A stretch of 64,000 nt of DNA from Arsenophonus fragariae (GTDB lineage Bacteria; Pseudomonadota; Gammaproteobacteria; Enterobacterales; Enterobacteriaceae). Location: positions 124,001 to 188,000 of the forward strand of contig JBDPYZ010000001.1 in the NCBI GenBank assembly GCA_047291315.1. Direction: 5' to 3'. How positions within the stretch are numbered: position 1 is the stretch's first letter; every line of letters starts with the position of its first letter. The notes under the pieces were generated by a model that ran no database searches, had not been told where the DNA came from, and saw only the letters and a list, made by a program, of their open reading frames with translations. A program made the translations under genes and the position numbers. This document shows, piece after piece, positions 31,498 through 42,244 of the stretch.

Positions 31498-32644
31498 TTA
31501 GTTAAAAAACTTATTATTATCAATAAAAATTAGTTTTCTATGCTGTAATTTTGTTAGTGCATTATTAATAGTTTTGTTTGTAAAAAAACTTTTCCCATCA
31601 AATTTTGTTTTATAGACATTATCATCTACTGGGATCAAACTAGATCATGTTATTTTAAAGGCATTTACTCTTTTTTGGTTGCTTGAAAAATCTCTAATGG
31701 AATGACAAGGTAGTTGGTTTTTAGTGATAGATTCTTTGTATTGTTTATAGTTTGTTATATTTATCTTCTCAGAGGAGATAGATTTTGAGCTTCCATCTAA
31801 TCCAATCGTGCGCGCGCTCCTGATACTCCGGTTCTAGTTTCGATAAACTCTTTCATGTGTAATTTAGTGCAAACAAGATGAGATATATTGAGTTTTTTAT
31901 TATTTTCATATCGATTTTTACATCATCAACAGTTTGACCGGATAAACCATAAATGAGGTCAACTCTAATCAATTAAAAACCTAATGTATTAGCATCTGCA
32001 ATAGTTTTAAAACACTCTTCAGTAGTATGTTTCCTACCACGAGCTTTAATTAAATGATCCTGAAATGATTGTGTACCAAAGGATAATTTAGAAAAACCAA
32101 GTTCTTTAAATAACGATAAATATTCTTTATTAAGACTACTAGGTTCTACTTCAAATCGCATAGTCGTGGATGAGAAGTTAAAATTATCTTGATAAAAATT
32201 TATTAGTCTTTTTAATTCTTTATCATGCAAAAGAGAGGGAGTGCCGCCAAATATATTGAATCCACCGATAGTCACATTATCAAGATTTGGTACTTGCTTT
32301 AACCTAAGAGTGGCCTCTTTTATATTAAGGTCAACGGTTTCTTTAAATAAACTGTCAGATTTTGCTGATTTAGGGTTCACTATAATGGCGGAAAACTGAC
32401 AAAAGTGGCATCGATAACGACAAGTTGGTATATAGACCCAGAGATGGATATCTTCTGCCTTTTTTATTTCCTTATTCATATCATAATAAAATGAGGTTAA
32501 GGGATAATTATCAATATCGCCTGGAAAAATATGACAACCAAAATGATCCTTAATCACATACTCAAGTAAATCTGTATTTTCTCTTTTACTTAAAATATTG
32601 CATATATTTGGTCTAGGGTATTTTTCATTAGAATACTCCACCAT
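31498..32644 (-). pseudogene. Broken HemN-like radical-SAM protein
   Basis: Radical-SAM enzyme of the coproporphyrinogen-III-oxidase-like branch. The iron-sulfur motif CRYRCHFC (CX3CX2C) follows HLWVYIPT. Then come NIFGGTPSLL (the GGTP motif), VEPSSLN and LGFSKLSFGTQSFQD. The ORF is open from 32644 to 31973, then a stop and frame changes interrupt DLIYGLSGQTVDDVKIDM and a C-terminal domain ending RKLIFIDNNKFFN. Part of a dead operon with two glycosyltransferases, so probably not a haem enzyme. Confidence 0.8.
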
Positions 32645-33042
32645 TGGCAAAATAATTGTATGCGTCTCCTGATTTTCTATTCTCACAAAAATAATAAACA
32701 AATCTATTAAAATCTTTATTATGAATAGTGTTAAAGCAGTCAGTAAGTGGTGGTGGGTAGCCTATGTCCTTACTTACATTGAGTTAAATACCTCATCTTT
32801 GAATTTAAAATAGAGTCGAAATGCGGGTGTTTTATAAGAATGTATGGGTTTGAAATCAGTAATACTAGTTTCATTTTTGATTTCATTAATTCTATTATAG
32901 AGCGCCTTAGCAACGCCAGGTGTAAAAAAAAATTAATAACTTGTTGATTGTTAATTGAAATATTATAGTTTAATAGCGTCGGTAATATAATGTTTTTGGG
33001 GGATATAATCTTTTTTTGAATAAAACTAGGCTTGCTGTGCAT
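32628..33042 (-). pseudogene. Broken small gene between GT2 and radical-SAM genes
   Basis: Starts MHSKPSFIQKKIISPKNIIL at 33042, overlapping the end of the GT2 gene by 17 bases. It continues in other frames (FFFTPGVAKALYRINEIKNETSI..., then DIGYPPPLTDCFNTIHNKDFN) and ends at 32628, overlapping the radical-SAM start. The original length was about 138 aa. Not recognised; the tight overlaps show it belonged to the operon. Confidence 0.5.
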
Positions 33043-33875
33043 CTTTAAGGCTTAAATCTTGATAATGAGTTAATTGATTGTCTAATGGCCTTACATCTTT
33101 CATTGTAATAACGCCATTTTCACCATAGGCGATGACATTGGTAGCATCATATAATAAGAGTATCTACTCTTCTACTATTAATTTTACATATGATTTTGGT
33201 GAGTATACTGGTTTTCCACCATAAGCAATCACTTTTATACCAAAATCCCAATCGTCAGATAAATGCTCGACAAATTTACCATTTTGTAATTGGTAAAATA
33301 TTCCAATGCCACTAACAATATCATACATATTTTTTTCAACAGAAAATCCTTTTCCATAGGGAAAGCCTCCAAACAAGGAAAATGAAAAGTCACGGCAGCG
33401 TAATGTTTTATTTATTTCCTTATATAAATTAGGACACTCGATAAAATCATTTTTCTCATAAAAAATAATTACAAGTACCTAAATCACCGTCTTCTGTGAT
33501 CATTGTATAGATAAGTTCATCAAGCCAATATTGGTCTATAGTACAATCAGCATCAGCTGAAACAATATAATGTTTTTGCTGGTTGTTAAATTGAGCCCGC
33601 CATTTTTCAGTTCGTAGGGAAGCATAATCCATACTTTTTTTCTTGCTGAAGAAACGCCTTGAATTTTTTCATTAATAATATGAATATCAAGATGGTTATA
33701 TTTTTTTGACAGAATTATCGGTTGAATTATTATCTACAAAAATTAATTCAGTATTACTAAGATCAAATAGCTTATATTTAAATTTTTGATTATAGATTGA
33801 TTCTATGAAATTTTCTAATAGTTCACTTTTATTATAAAAAGGTAATACAATAGATATAAAGTTTTCTTTACGCAT
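33026..33875 (-). pseudogene. Broken family-2 glycosyltransferase
   Basis: GT-A fold transferase. Starts MRKENFISIVLPFYNKSELLENFIESI; the UDP-binding region is LIFVDNNSTDNSV and the metal motif sits in HYIVSADADCTIDQYWLDEL. An acceptor-side piece is DDWDFGIKVIAYGGKPVYSP. Three or more frameshifts and a stop are present. Confidence 0.78.
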
Positions 33876-33916
33876 AAATTATCTATATTAAAGGTTAAAA
33901 TATCTAATTTTTAATA

Positions 33917-34440
33917 CTAGATATTAAATATTTTATTTATTATCTGATTTGATAATGAATTTTTCCCAATATTAAAGTTATGTCTTACTAAAGCTGCTGT
34001 CTTATTTTGATCATTGATTAAATTATAAACTCGATGGATAAAATAATCGTCCGGTAGTCCATCTTTTTTTGACGAAATATTCATTAATTCAGTTTTAAAA
34101 CCATACCTTCCATAAACTTCGTGATAATATTCATAACTTGTAGATATATAATAGCGATTATGACTAATTGCTACCATAATAGTCATAATTATATGATGTT
34201 AAGAATGAAATTATATCGTTAGAATAAGCACCTTTAATTAAAATATTATTTACTTTATCAAAAAATTCGATAATATAATTTTTAAACAAATGTATATCAT
34301 TAATTCTTTCTAATTTAAAATTTTTATGGCATAACCTAAATAAATGAAAGATTCAAAATCTCTATTATTTAAATAACATGCCAATTTTTCTGCTTAAACT
34401 ATAGTTCCTGAAACAACTATTGTATCAAATGAAATAAACA
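33917..34440 (-). pseudogene. Broken family-4-like glycosyltransferase remnant
   Basis: Only the C-terminal 89 residues are open (33917-34186), ending in LVRHNFNIGKNSLSNQIINKIF, which resembles the terminal helix of many GT4 enzymes. Upstream fragments (VVSGTIV, NNRDFESFIYLGYA) are in other frames with stops. Assignment to GT4 is tentative. Confidence 0.5.
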
Positions 34441-35102
34441 TAACTTTTTTATAAGGTATATTAATTTCTTACCTTTTATTTTTTAATAATTATTAAGATA
34501 TTTTATGATAAGCATCGAATAAAAATATCTGTAACAAGAATAAAAATGATTTTTTATTATTAATTTACAAATTAAAGTCTTTCAAATAACACTTGTCATT
34601 TAGCTGTAAATTTATTTAAACTTTTAATACATTAAAATTTTATATTAATTAGATATGTATAAATAGTTTATTAAAAACATTAAATAAAAAAAATGACTAA
34701 CGCTAAATGTTATTAAAATAATTAAAACAAAGTAATAAAATCTATAGATACAACTTTATTGAAATTTTAATCTTTAAGTTTAAAGATAATAATGATATGA
34801 ATATTATTTTATTTTTAAAAAATATTGTTGTTAAAAATATCTATTACTAATTTAGAGATATTAAATAATTATGTATTTTTTTATTCTAAAAATTAGGTTA
34901 ATGAAAAATTATGTTCAAAGTAAATTGACATAAGTAAGTTATCTTTATTTTAAGAAAAAATAATACTAGCCAGTGTTTATTAAAATAGTAAAATTACCAT
35001 TATATTTTCAACATAAAGAATAATTTTTCAAAAAATTACATTCATTTCATTTTATATCTATTTTTGTGATTGATCTCTATGAAATATGAGTATTGATGAG
35101 AT
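34441..35102. other. AT-rich spacer upstream of treB
   Basis: About 660 bases, strongly AT-rich, no supported gene on either strand. Confidence 0.5.
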
Positions 35103-35134
35103 ATTTTGTATTTTATTATGTAAAAATACAAAAT
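35103..35134 (+). promoter_or_regulatory. Inverted repeat in the treB leader
   Basis: 12-bp perfect arms ATTTTGTATTTT / AAAATACAAAAT with an 8-base loop, ending 10 bases before the treB ATG. It occupies the place of the ribosome-binding site and no SD is visible. It could be a repressor operator (TreR-like) or a leader hairpin. Confidence 0.6.
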
Positions 35135-35144
35135 TATTGAAATT

Positions 35145-36578
35145 ATGTTAAAAAAAATCACAAAAAATCATATTAATATTAACAAAATTATTTCTACGAT
35201 TGGTGGTAGAAGTAATGTAAATAGTTTTACCCACTGTTTGACTCGATTACGTTTTATTTTACATGAACCAAAAAAGGTAGATATAGAGGATTTAAAAAAA
35301 CTGCCAGAGGTTAAAGGTTGTTTTAATCACGCTGGGCAATTACAAATTGTTATTGGTACCAATGTAGATAAATATTATAAAGCAATTCAAGAACAATTTG
35401 ATATAACAAAAGGTGACGACTACAAAAAAGATCCCAAAATATCGATTAAAAAAAAGACAAAACTTTGGACATGGTTAATTATCAATCTAGCTGAAATTTT
35501 TTTTCCATTGCTACCTGTGCTCATTTGTGGCGGCTTGTTGCTAGGCTTGAGAAATGTTTTAGGGGAAACACCAATAGTAAATAATAAACCATTAATGGAA
35601 TTTTATCCTACACTAAAACCGATTTATGATTTTCTCTGGCTGCCTTGTGAGGCCATTTTTCATTTTTTACCGGTGGCAATTTGTTGGTCAACAGTAAAAA
35701 AAATAGGCGGAACACCAATATTAGGTATTGTTCTTGGAATTACATTAGTCTCACCACAATTAATGAATGCCTATAATTTAGGTGGTCAGTCACCTGCTGT
35801 TTGGGATTTTGGTCTATTTACTATCCAAAAAATAGGCTATCAGGCTCAAGTTATTCCTGCTATTTTTGCTGGCTTATTTTTAGGTTGGTTTGAAATATTT
35901 ATACGTCGTTATGTTCCTGGTTATTTAAAATTTGTGGTTGTACCTATTATTACTCTGAGCATTTCTGTTTTTGTTGCGCATGGAATACTAGGCCCAATAG
36001 GACGAATGATAGGTAACGAAATTTCAGAAGTAGTAAAATTTATCATGTTCGGTGGTTTTGCGCCAATTGGTTCTGCTATTTTTGGTTTTACCTATCCTCT
36101 ACTAGTAATCAGTGGCGTTCATCATACTATGTTGGCGATTGATCTACATATAATGCAAGCGCAGGGGGGAACGCCAATTTGGCCAATTATTGCTCTTTCT
36201 AATATTGCACAAGCTTCTGCTGTGGTGGGCATTATTATTGTTAGCCGTAAAGAAAATGAACGCGAAGTGACCATTCCGGCAGCCATTTACGCTTATCTGG
36301 GGGTTACGGAGCCGGCGCTTTATAGTGTTAATCTTTATTATCGTTTTCCCTTGTTCTGCGCTATGGTAGGTTCTGCTTTTTCCGGTTTTATCTGTGGTGT
36401 TTTTGGCGTACTTTCGAACGGTATCGGTGTGGGGGGATTGCCTGGTATTCTTTTTATTCAACCGATTTATTGGTTAATTTATTTATTTGCGACAATCATT
36501 GCTATTGTTGTTCCAATCATATTGACGATAGTGATTTACCGTTATCAACAACGAAAAGGTATGCTTATTTCTGATTGA
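35145..36578 (+). CDS. treB: Trehalose-specific PTS enzyme IIBC
   Basis: Imports trehalose as trehalose-6-phosphate. EIIB domain (about residues 1-85) with the phosphorylated cysteine in FTHCLTRLRF, then EIIC (about 105-470) with many membrane segments. The family blocks are GGTPILGIVLGITLVSPQLMNAY, SGVHHTMLAIDLHIMQAQGGTPIWP and GVTEPALYSVN. At 477 aa it has the E. coli length and is undamaged. The two downstream genes for using its product are dead, so its role now is unclear. No separate EIIA is nearby; Crr normally serves. Confidence 0.94.
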   Translation: MLKKITKNHININKIISTIGGRSNVNSFTHCLTRLRFILHEPKKVDIEDLKKLPEVKGCFNHAGQLQIVIGTNVDKYYKAIQEQFDITKGDDYKKDPKISIKKKTKLWTWLIINLAEIFFPLLPVLICGGLLLGLRNVLGETPIVNNKPLMEFYPTLKPIYDFLWLPCEAIFHFLPVAICWSTVKKIGGTPILGIVLGITLVSPQLMNAYNLGGQSPAVWDFGLFTIQKIGYQAQVIPAIFAGLFLGWFEIFIRRYVPGYLKFVVVPIITLSISVFVAHGILGPIGRMIGNEISEVVKFIMFGGFAPIGSAIFGFTYPLLVISGVHHTMLAIDLHIMQAQGGTPIWPIIALSNIAQASAVVGIIIVSRKENEREVTIPAAIYAYLGVTEPALYSVNLYYRFPLFCAMVGSAFSGFICGVFGVLSNGIGVGGLPGILFIQPIYWLIYLFATIIAIVVPIILTIVIYRYQQRKGMLISD

Positions 36579-36639
36579 AGAATTATTTGACTAATACATT
36601 TTTAATAGTGAATCTGAATATGAATTATTTGCATGTTGT

Positions 36640-36957
36640 TTTTAAACCACAAGAGTTAGTGGTTTACTAAGTCCAAATGAATAGTAAATCTTATCCGGTA
36701 ACTTATCAAAAAATTAATAAAATTAGATTTATTAGAATTAATTAAGCAAATTAAATTAGATTTTCCCAATATTAAAAAAAAGGGGGGACATTAAAATGAG
36801 ATGCGTTAGCGTTTTATTCAGCATTTTGTATAGAAATTTCTAATAAAGATGTCGTTGATATGGAGAAATGTTTCTCTGAAACATTCAATTTTTATTCGTA
36901 CAGATGTTTTAGTTGATGATTGTGAAAAAACATTAAAAAAAACTTTAGCAGAGAAAC
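36640..36957 (+). other. Unidentified remnant downstream of treB
   Basis: Broken coding-like traces (for instance AFCIEISNKDVVDMEKCFSE) between treB and the phosphorylase remnant. The stretch includes a GGGGGG run at about 36782. No family recognised. Confidence 0.3.
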
Positions 36958-39331
36958 AACAAACAATAAGTTGGAGTATTGATTATTGACGATATAATCC
37001 GGGCAAAACGGAATATACTACTGAGTTTTTATTGACAGTAGCGAATGGGTATTTAGATTTACATGGTACATTACCTGAAATGGTAATCAGTGATGACACC
37101 TATCCGGTAACTTATCTTGCAGGGCTTTATAATCAAGCTATTTCTGTAATAAATGGTCACTAAGTTCACAATGAAGATTTCGTTAATGTACTCAGTGCTC
37201 AATATATCTCGTTACGTATTGGCCAAGGTAAATTTGTTAATCTTACTGATTTTAATGTCATGTTTCTTTATCGTCGATTAGGTTTTATGACAGGGATCTT
37301 TTCGAGTGAATTACAAGAAGATGAAGAAGGGCGTCGCTTAAAAATAGTTTGTCGAAAGTTTACTAATATGGCAAGAATGATGCACTACAGTATTGAATGT
37401 CAATTTTGTCCTTTGAACTGTTCTGATCAAATAACAATTTGTACCAAAACAGATGGTGGAACGTTTAGTTATGGTGTTGAACGCTATCGTTCTCTCAATT
37501 CTTATCATTATCAGATAAAAGATTTAATAGTTGATAAGCATGAAACTTATTTATTAGCGGAAACCTATCAAAGTAAAATAGGTATTGGAATTTCGACAGA
37601 AATTAGCGGTGATTTTTTTGCGTCAAATAATGTCGAAAATAGGATAAATGAAAATAGTATTGTTCAACAGGTGGTTTTTTCTGCACAATAAGGCAAATGT
37701 TATCGGTTAGAAAAAAATGTAGCTATCGCTATTTCTACTTTTTTTAATCAAGATTGGCATCAGGTAGATTCATGGTAGTTGCCTAAGTTGGCGACTCAGT
37801 TAGCAGAAAGTCAGCTAGCCTGGTAAACACTTTGGCAGGAAAGTGATATTGGCATTGCTGGTGATATGATGACGCAAAAACTACTGCGTTTACATATATA
37901 TCATCTATTAGCCTCTTGTGTTCCCCATTAACTAATGCAAACATAAATTAGATGTTTCTGTCACGGCTAGTGGTTTACATGGAGAAGCTTACCGAGGGCA
38001 TTTTTTGGGGATGAGATATTCATTCTGCTATTTTATATTATGCATTTTCTGACAACCGCTCGCCAATTACTGATGTACCGTTATCTGCGGTTACCAGCAG
38101 CAAAACATGCTGTTCAACAAGCGGGTTATCAAGGTACTATGTTTCCCTGAATCAGGTCATGATGGTAGTGAGCACACGCAAACCTTACATATAAATCCGC
38201 TGACAGGACAATGGGATCCTTTACAATTTCATATTTCTTTAAGCATAGCTTATAATGTTTGGCTATATTGGCTAAATACTGGCGATAAGCCATTTATGAT
38301 TGACTATGGATTGGAATTATTAATTGAGATTGCTAAGTTTTTGGTGAGTAAAACTATTTGGGGTGCTACCACCAATCGATATCGTATTAGTTGTGTTATG
38401 GGGCCGGATGAATTTAATGAATATAGTTTAGATAATAAAAAAACCAGTTTGAATGATAATGCTTATACTAATTTAATGGTAGCATGGTTATTTAATCAAA
38501 TTGACATGATGGTTTTATCTCTGTCAAAGTAGGATATTAAATAATATTTTTAATCGAGTTGATATAGATAATGATTTTTGGCAGCAATTAAAAACCATTA
38601 AAGAAAACTTAGCTTTGTCGATTAATGATCAAAATATCATTGGTCAATTTGATGGTTATTTTGTATTTGAAGAAATTGATTGGCGAAAATACCAGAATAA
38701 ATACGGTAATATTTATCGGTTAGACAAAATACTGCGCGCTGAAGGAAAATTAGCCGATAATTATAAAGTTGCTAGACAAGCAGATTTGCTAATGGTATTT
38801 AATAACCTTAGTCAAGATGTTGTAAAAAATTATTAAAAAATATGAATTATCCTACGTCTGATAATTATGTAGAAAAGAATTTCAATTATTATTTTCCTCG
38901 TACTTCCCACGGCTCGACGCTATCTCGTATTGTTCATGCGTCTGTGGCTGAGAACATTAAATCGTCAGCTTTATCTTGGTAATTGTGTAAAGACTCTTTA
39001 TTTTCTGATTATCAGGATATTCAAGGAGGAACGACATGAAGAAGGTATTTATACTGGTGTAATGGTGGCTACCCTCCATATGACATACGGTGGTGTAGAT
39101 ATTCGTCAACCGTTATTGAAAATCAATCCTTCATTATCTACTCATTGGCAGCATCTCCAGTTTAAAGTATGCTATTTAGGGGTTAATTACCAATTTTATC
39201 ACTCAAGAAAAGTTATCTGTTAATTGTGATCAGGATACTGAAATACAAGTGGGTAAACAGGAGTATAGAATTTTTGCCGGTAAAATTGCTAATATTGAAT
39301 ATAAAAATGAGGTAGTTGCATCAAGAAGGGA
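36958..39331 (+). pseudogene. Broken trehalose-6-phosphate phosphorylase (GH65)
   Basis: Remnant of a GH65 phosphorylase, closest by eye to Lactococcus trehalose-6-phosphate phosphorylase. Blocks in order: YTTEFLLTVANGYLDLHG, FSYGVERYRSLNSYHYQ, GLHGEAYRGHFLG, FNEYSLDNKKTSLNDNAYTNLM after the catalytic VMGPDE, YGNIYRLDKILRAEGKLADN, FPRTSHGSTLSRIVHA and DIQGGTTHEGIYTGVM. Stops and frame changes occur at least seven times, so the gene is dead. It would have released glucose-6-phosphate and beta-glucose-1-phosphate. Confidence 0.85.
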
Positions 39332-39959
39332 ATGATCTTCGATCTTGATGGTGTCATGGTAGATAAGGTTTTTTATCATTTTAAAGCTTAGTAATATTTG
39401 GCTAAGAAAATCGATATTTATTTTGATGCAACGTTTAATGAAACCTTGAAAGAAATAAGCAGAGTAGAGTCATTGGAAAAAATTTTGCTTTATGATGATA
39501 AGGCCGATGTTTTTAGTGTGACAGCAAAAAATATTCTTGTGAACAGTAAAAATGATTACTATGTAAAATGACAGAAAAAATATTTTGCTAGGGGTATTAC
39601 CTTTTATTAAGCAAGCCAAAAAAAAGAAAATTCCTTATTCTACTATAGCCTCCGCTTCTAAAAATGTCACTATGATCCTCTAATAACTTAATATTAAAGA
39701 CTATTTTAATGTGATTGTTGATCCTCACGCTTTGTCTAAAGGTAAGCCTGATCCAGAGATTTTTTTAACAGCGGCCAATTTAATCGATGTATTACCTAAT
39801 AAAGCGATTGGTTTTGAAGATTTACAAGTTGGAATTGAAGCATTGAATAGAGCGAATATTTTTTCTGTCGACATATCGCCGAAAGACAATTTAGTGGGTG
39901 CTGATTTACGAGTAGACCCTTTTGAAAAAATTAATTTTGAGCAACTGCTAAGTATGTAA
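39332..39959 (+). pseudogene. pgmB: Broken beta-phosphoglucomutase
   Basis: HAD-family remnant that starts MIFDLDGVMVDKVFYHFKA (DxD nucleophile motif) at the end of the phosphorylase. The middle has stops. The end is open from 39711 with DPHALSKGKPDPEIFLTAANLIDV and the last motif GFEDLQVGIEALNRANI. It would convert beta-glucose-1-phosphate to glucose-6-phosphate, completing the phosphorylase route. Confidence 0.85.
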
Positions 39960-40152
39960 GTAATTGCTTTAACTATTTAATATACATAGTAAATATATAG
40001 CAAAAATAACGACTACTTTCATCTTTATGTCAGGCAACAAAAATGTTGATATTATTTAATAATATAATCGGTATATACGTTGCCTTACCACCATTACCTA
40101 TTTGTTTTTCCCTATCTAACAATAATGATAAAAAAAGTTTATGTTTTTGTGG

Positions 40153-40181
40153 TTGATAACAATAACAATAATCATTATCAT
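40153..40181 (+). promoter_or_regulatory. Promoter with overlapping Fur box
   Basis: -35 TTGATA (40153-40158) and -10 TATCAT (40176-40181) with a 17-bp spacer. AATAACAATAATCATTATC at 40161-40179 matches 16 of 19 positions of the Fur consensus and covers the promoter. It implies iron repression of the siderophore genes that begin at 40376. Confidence 0.75.
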
Positions 40182-40375
40182 TCTTTCGGTAAATAATTAA
40201 ATTTTAGTGAGCCAAAATATAAGACCCAAAAATTGGCCCAGGATAGCCGAATTTTTATACTATGTGTTTCAATTATTACTTTATAAATCAATAAAATATT
40301 AGTTTTATCCCTGATTTATATTGATATATGAATAACAGTTGAAAGGGTAAGGAATAAATAAAAGGACTTTGTTGA

Positions 40376-42208
40376 ATGAACTCATTATGTACAAAAGTAA
40401 AATCACAAACTTCACATTTGACTAAAGAGAATTGGTTATATGCAAATCAGCACTTAGTAGCCAAAATACTACGTGAGCTTTCTCACGAAAAATTAATCCA
40501 TCCACTAAATTATGACGATGGTTATTCGATTGAGATTGGTCAATCACACTATCGTTTTCAAGCGTTAAGCTATCAACTTGATCATTTAGATATTAATCCT
40601 ACATCGATAAGCAGGAGCAAGAATGATCAACCACAAGCAATTGATGCTATCGCGCTTATTATTGAATTATCGCCGTTATTGAATATTTCTGAGTCAATGC
40701 TACCTATTTATCTCGATGAAATATCCAGTACGCTTTATGCTTATGCCTTTAAGTATCAAAATAATCGATTAGCGGCACATGATCTTGTGCGGGCGGATTA
40801 CCAAATAGTAGAAATAGCAATGACCGAAGGTCATCCAGTATTTATAGCAAATAATGGCAGGATCGGTTTTGATGCTGATGACTATTTACATTATGCACCA
40901 GAAAGCGCCAATCCAATTAAACTAGTCTGGATTGCTGCTCATCGCAATAAAACCGTTTTCTCCTCATTATCATCACTCTCTTATTCAGAATTAATAGAAC
41001 AAGAATTAGAGAAGTATTTGCTCACGCAATTTGCCCAATATATGCAGACATTAGATTTAAATTTATCTGATTATTATTTAATGCCACTACATCCATGGCA
41101 ATGGAGACATCGGATTGCAATTAGTTTTGCCGCTGATATTGCTAATCACGATATTGTTTATTTGGGTGAAGGTCATCATTTTTATCTTGCTCAACAATCT
41201 ATTCGTACCTTTTTTAATATTAGCCAACCTAAAAAAAATTATGTCAAAACCGCATTGTCAGTGCTGAATATGGGATTCATACGAGGGTTAGATCCACATA
41301 GCATGGTAACGACACCAAGTGTTAATGAATGGCTTAATCATTTAGTACAGTCTGATAATTTCTTACGCCAAAAAGGATTCACGATTCTACGTGAGCGTGC
41401 AGCAATAGGTTATTTTAATCCTTATTTTGAAATAGCGATTAAGAACAATAATCCGCATAAAAAAATGTTATCGGCATTGTGGCGGGAAAGCCCAATGACT
41501 ATTTTAAACAGCAATCAGCGTTTGATGACCATGGCTTCATTATTACATCTTGATAATCAAGGTAAAGCTGTTGTTGCTGCACTAATAGAAGATTCGGTGC
41601 TTACAGCAGAAGATTGGATCTCACGTTATTTAGATGTTTATCTTTCACCATTATTACATACTTTTTTTGCCTATGATTTGGTCTTTATGCCACATGGTGA
41701 AAATTTGATGTTGGTGTTAGAAAACAATCTACCGGTAAAAATGTTAATGAAGGATATAGGTGAAGAGATCGCTATCTTAAATAGTGATATTCAATTACCT
41801 AAAAAAATTCATTTTCTTCATGTCACGATCAAAGATGATATGAAAATTAACTATATTCTGCTGGATATTTTTGACTGTTTTTTCCGTTATCTCACCCCTA
41901 TACTGCAAAAACACCTTTCTTTGCCGGAAAGTCATTTTTGGCAATTAGTGGCCCAGTGTATATACAACTATCAATCACAACATTTAGAACTGATAGAGAA
42001 ATTCGACAAGTTTGATCTGTTTAAGCAGGATTTTGTGCGTGTTTGTTTGAATCGGCTACAAATGGCAAATAACCAGCAGATGATCGATCTTGATGATCGA
42101 GAAAAAAACCTGAAATTCTCCGAAAGATTGCGCAATCCTCTTTATGCATTCCGTGATAACTATTCTGTTATGACTGCGATGAATAATGAAATAACAATAT
42201 TGAAATAA
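40376..42208 (+). CDS. Stand-alone NIS siderophore synthetase (IucA/IucC family)
   Basis: 610-residue NRPS-independent siderophore synthetase, which joins carboxylates to amines or hydroxamates with ATP. Motifs are intact: EGHP..NNGRIGF (151-165), HPWQ (239-242), SIRT (275-278) and MPHGEN (438-443). It is a clear paralogue of the C-terminal domain of the fusion protein at 52242, sharing long identical stretches, but lacks an acyltransferase. AAAGGA lies 9 bases before the ATG. First gene after the Fur-box promoter. Desferrioxamine synthesis in Erwinia needs only one such enzyme, so this one may set a different product, use another acyl group or cyclise. Confidence 0.9.
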   Translation: MNSLCTKVKSQTSHLTKENWLYANQHLVAKILRELSHEKLIHPLNYDDGYSIEIGQSHYRFQALSYQLDHLDINPTSISRSKNDQPQAIDAIALIIELSPLLNISESMLPIYLDEISSTLYAYAFKYQNNRLAAHDLVRADYQIVEIAMTEGHPVFIANNGRIGFDADDYLHYAPESANPIKLVWIAAHRNKTVFSSLSSLSYSELIEQELEKYLLTQFAQYMQTLDLNLSDYYLMPLHPWQWRHRIAISFAADIANHDIVYLGEGHHFYLAQQSIRTFFNISQPKKNYVKTALSVLNMGFIRGLDPHSMVTTPSVNEWLNHLVQSDNFLRQKGFTILRERAAIGYFNPYFEIAIKNNNPHKKMLSALWRESPMTILNSNQRLMTMASLLHLDNQGKAVVAALIEDSVLTAEDWISRYLDVYLSPLLHTFFAYDLVFMPHGENLMLVLENNLPVKMLMKDIGEEIAILNSDIQLPKKIHFLHVTIKDDMKINYILLDIFDCFFRYLTPILQKHLSLPESHFWQLVAQCIYNYQSQHLELIEKFDKFDLFKQDFVRVCLNRLQMANNQQMIDLDDREKNLKFSERLRNPLYAFRDNYSVMTAMNNEITILK

Positions 42209-42244
42209 TTATAACAATAAATAATTTTAGGGATGGGATGAAAA

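Noticed and set aside
36144..36461. 105-codon minus-strand ORF
   Set aside because: Shadow frame opposite the well-supported treB coding sequence.
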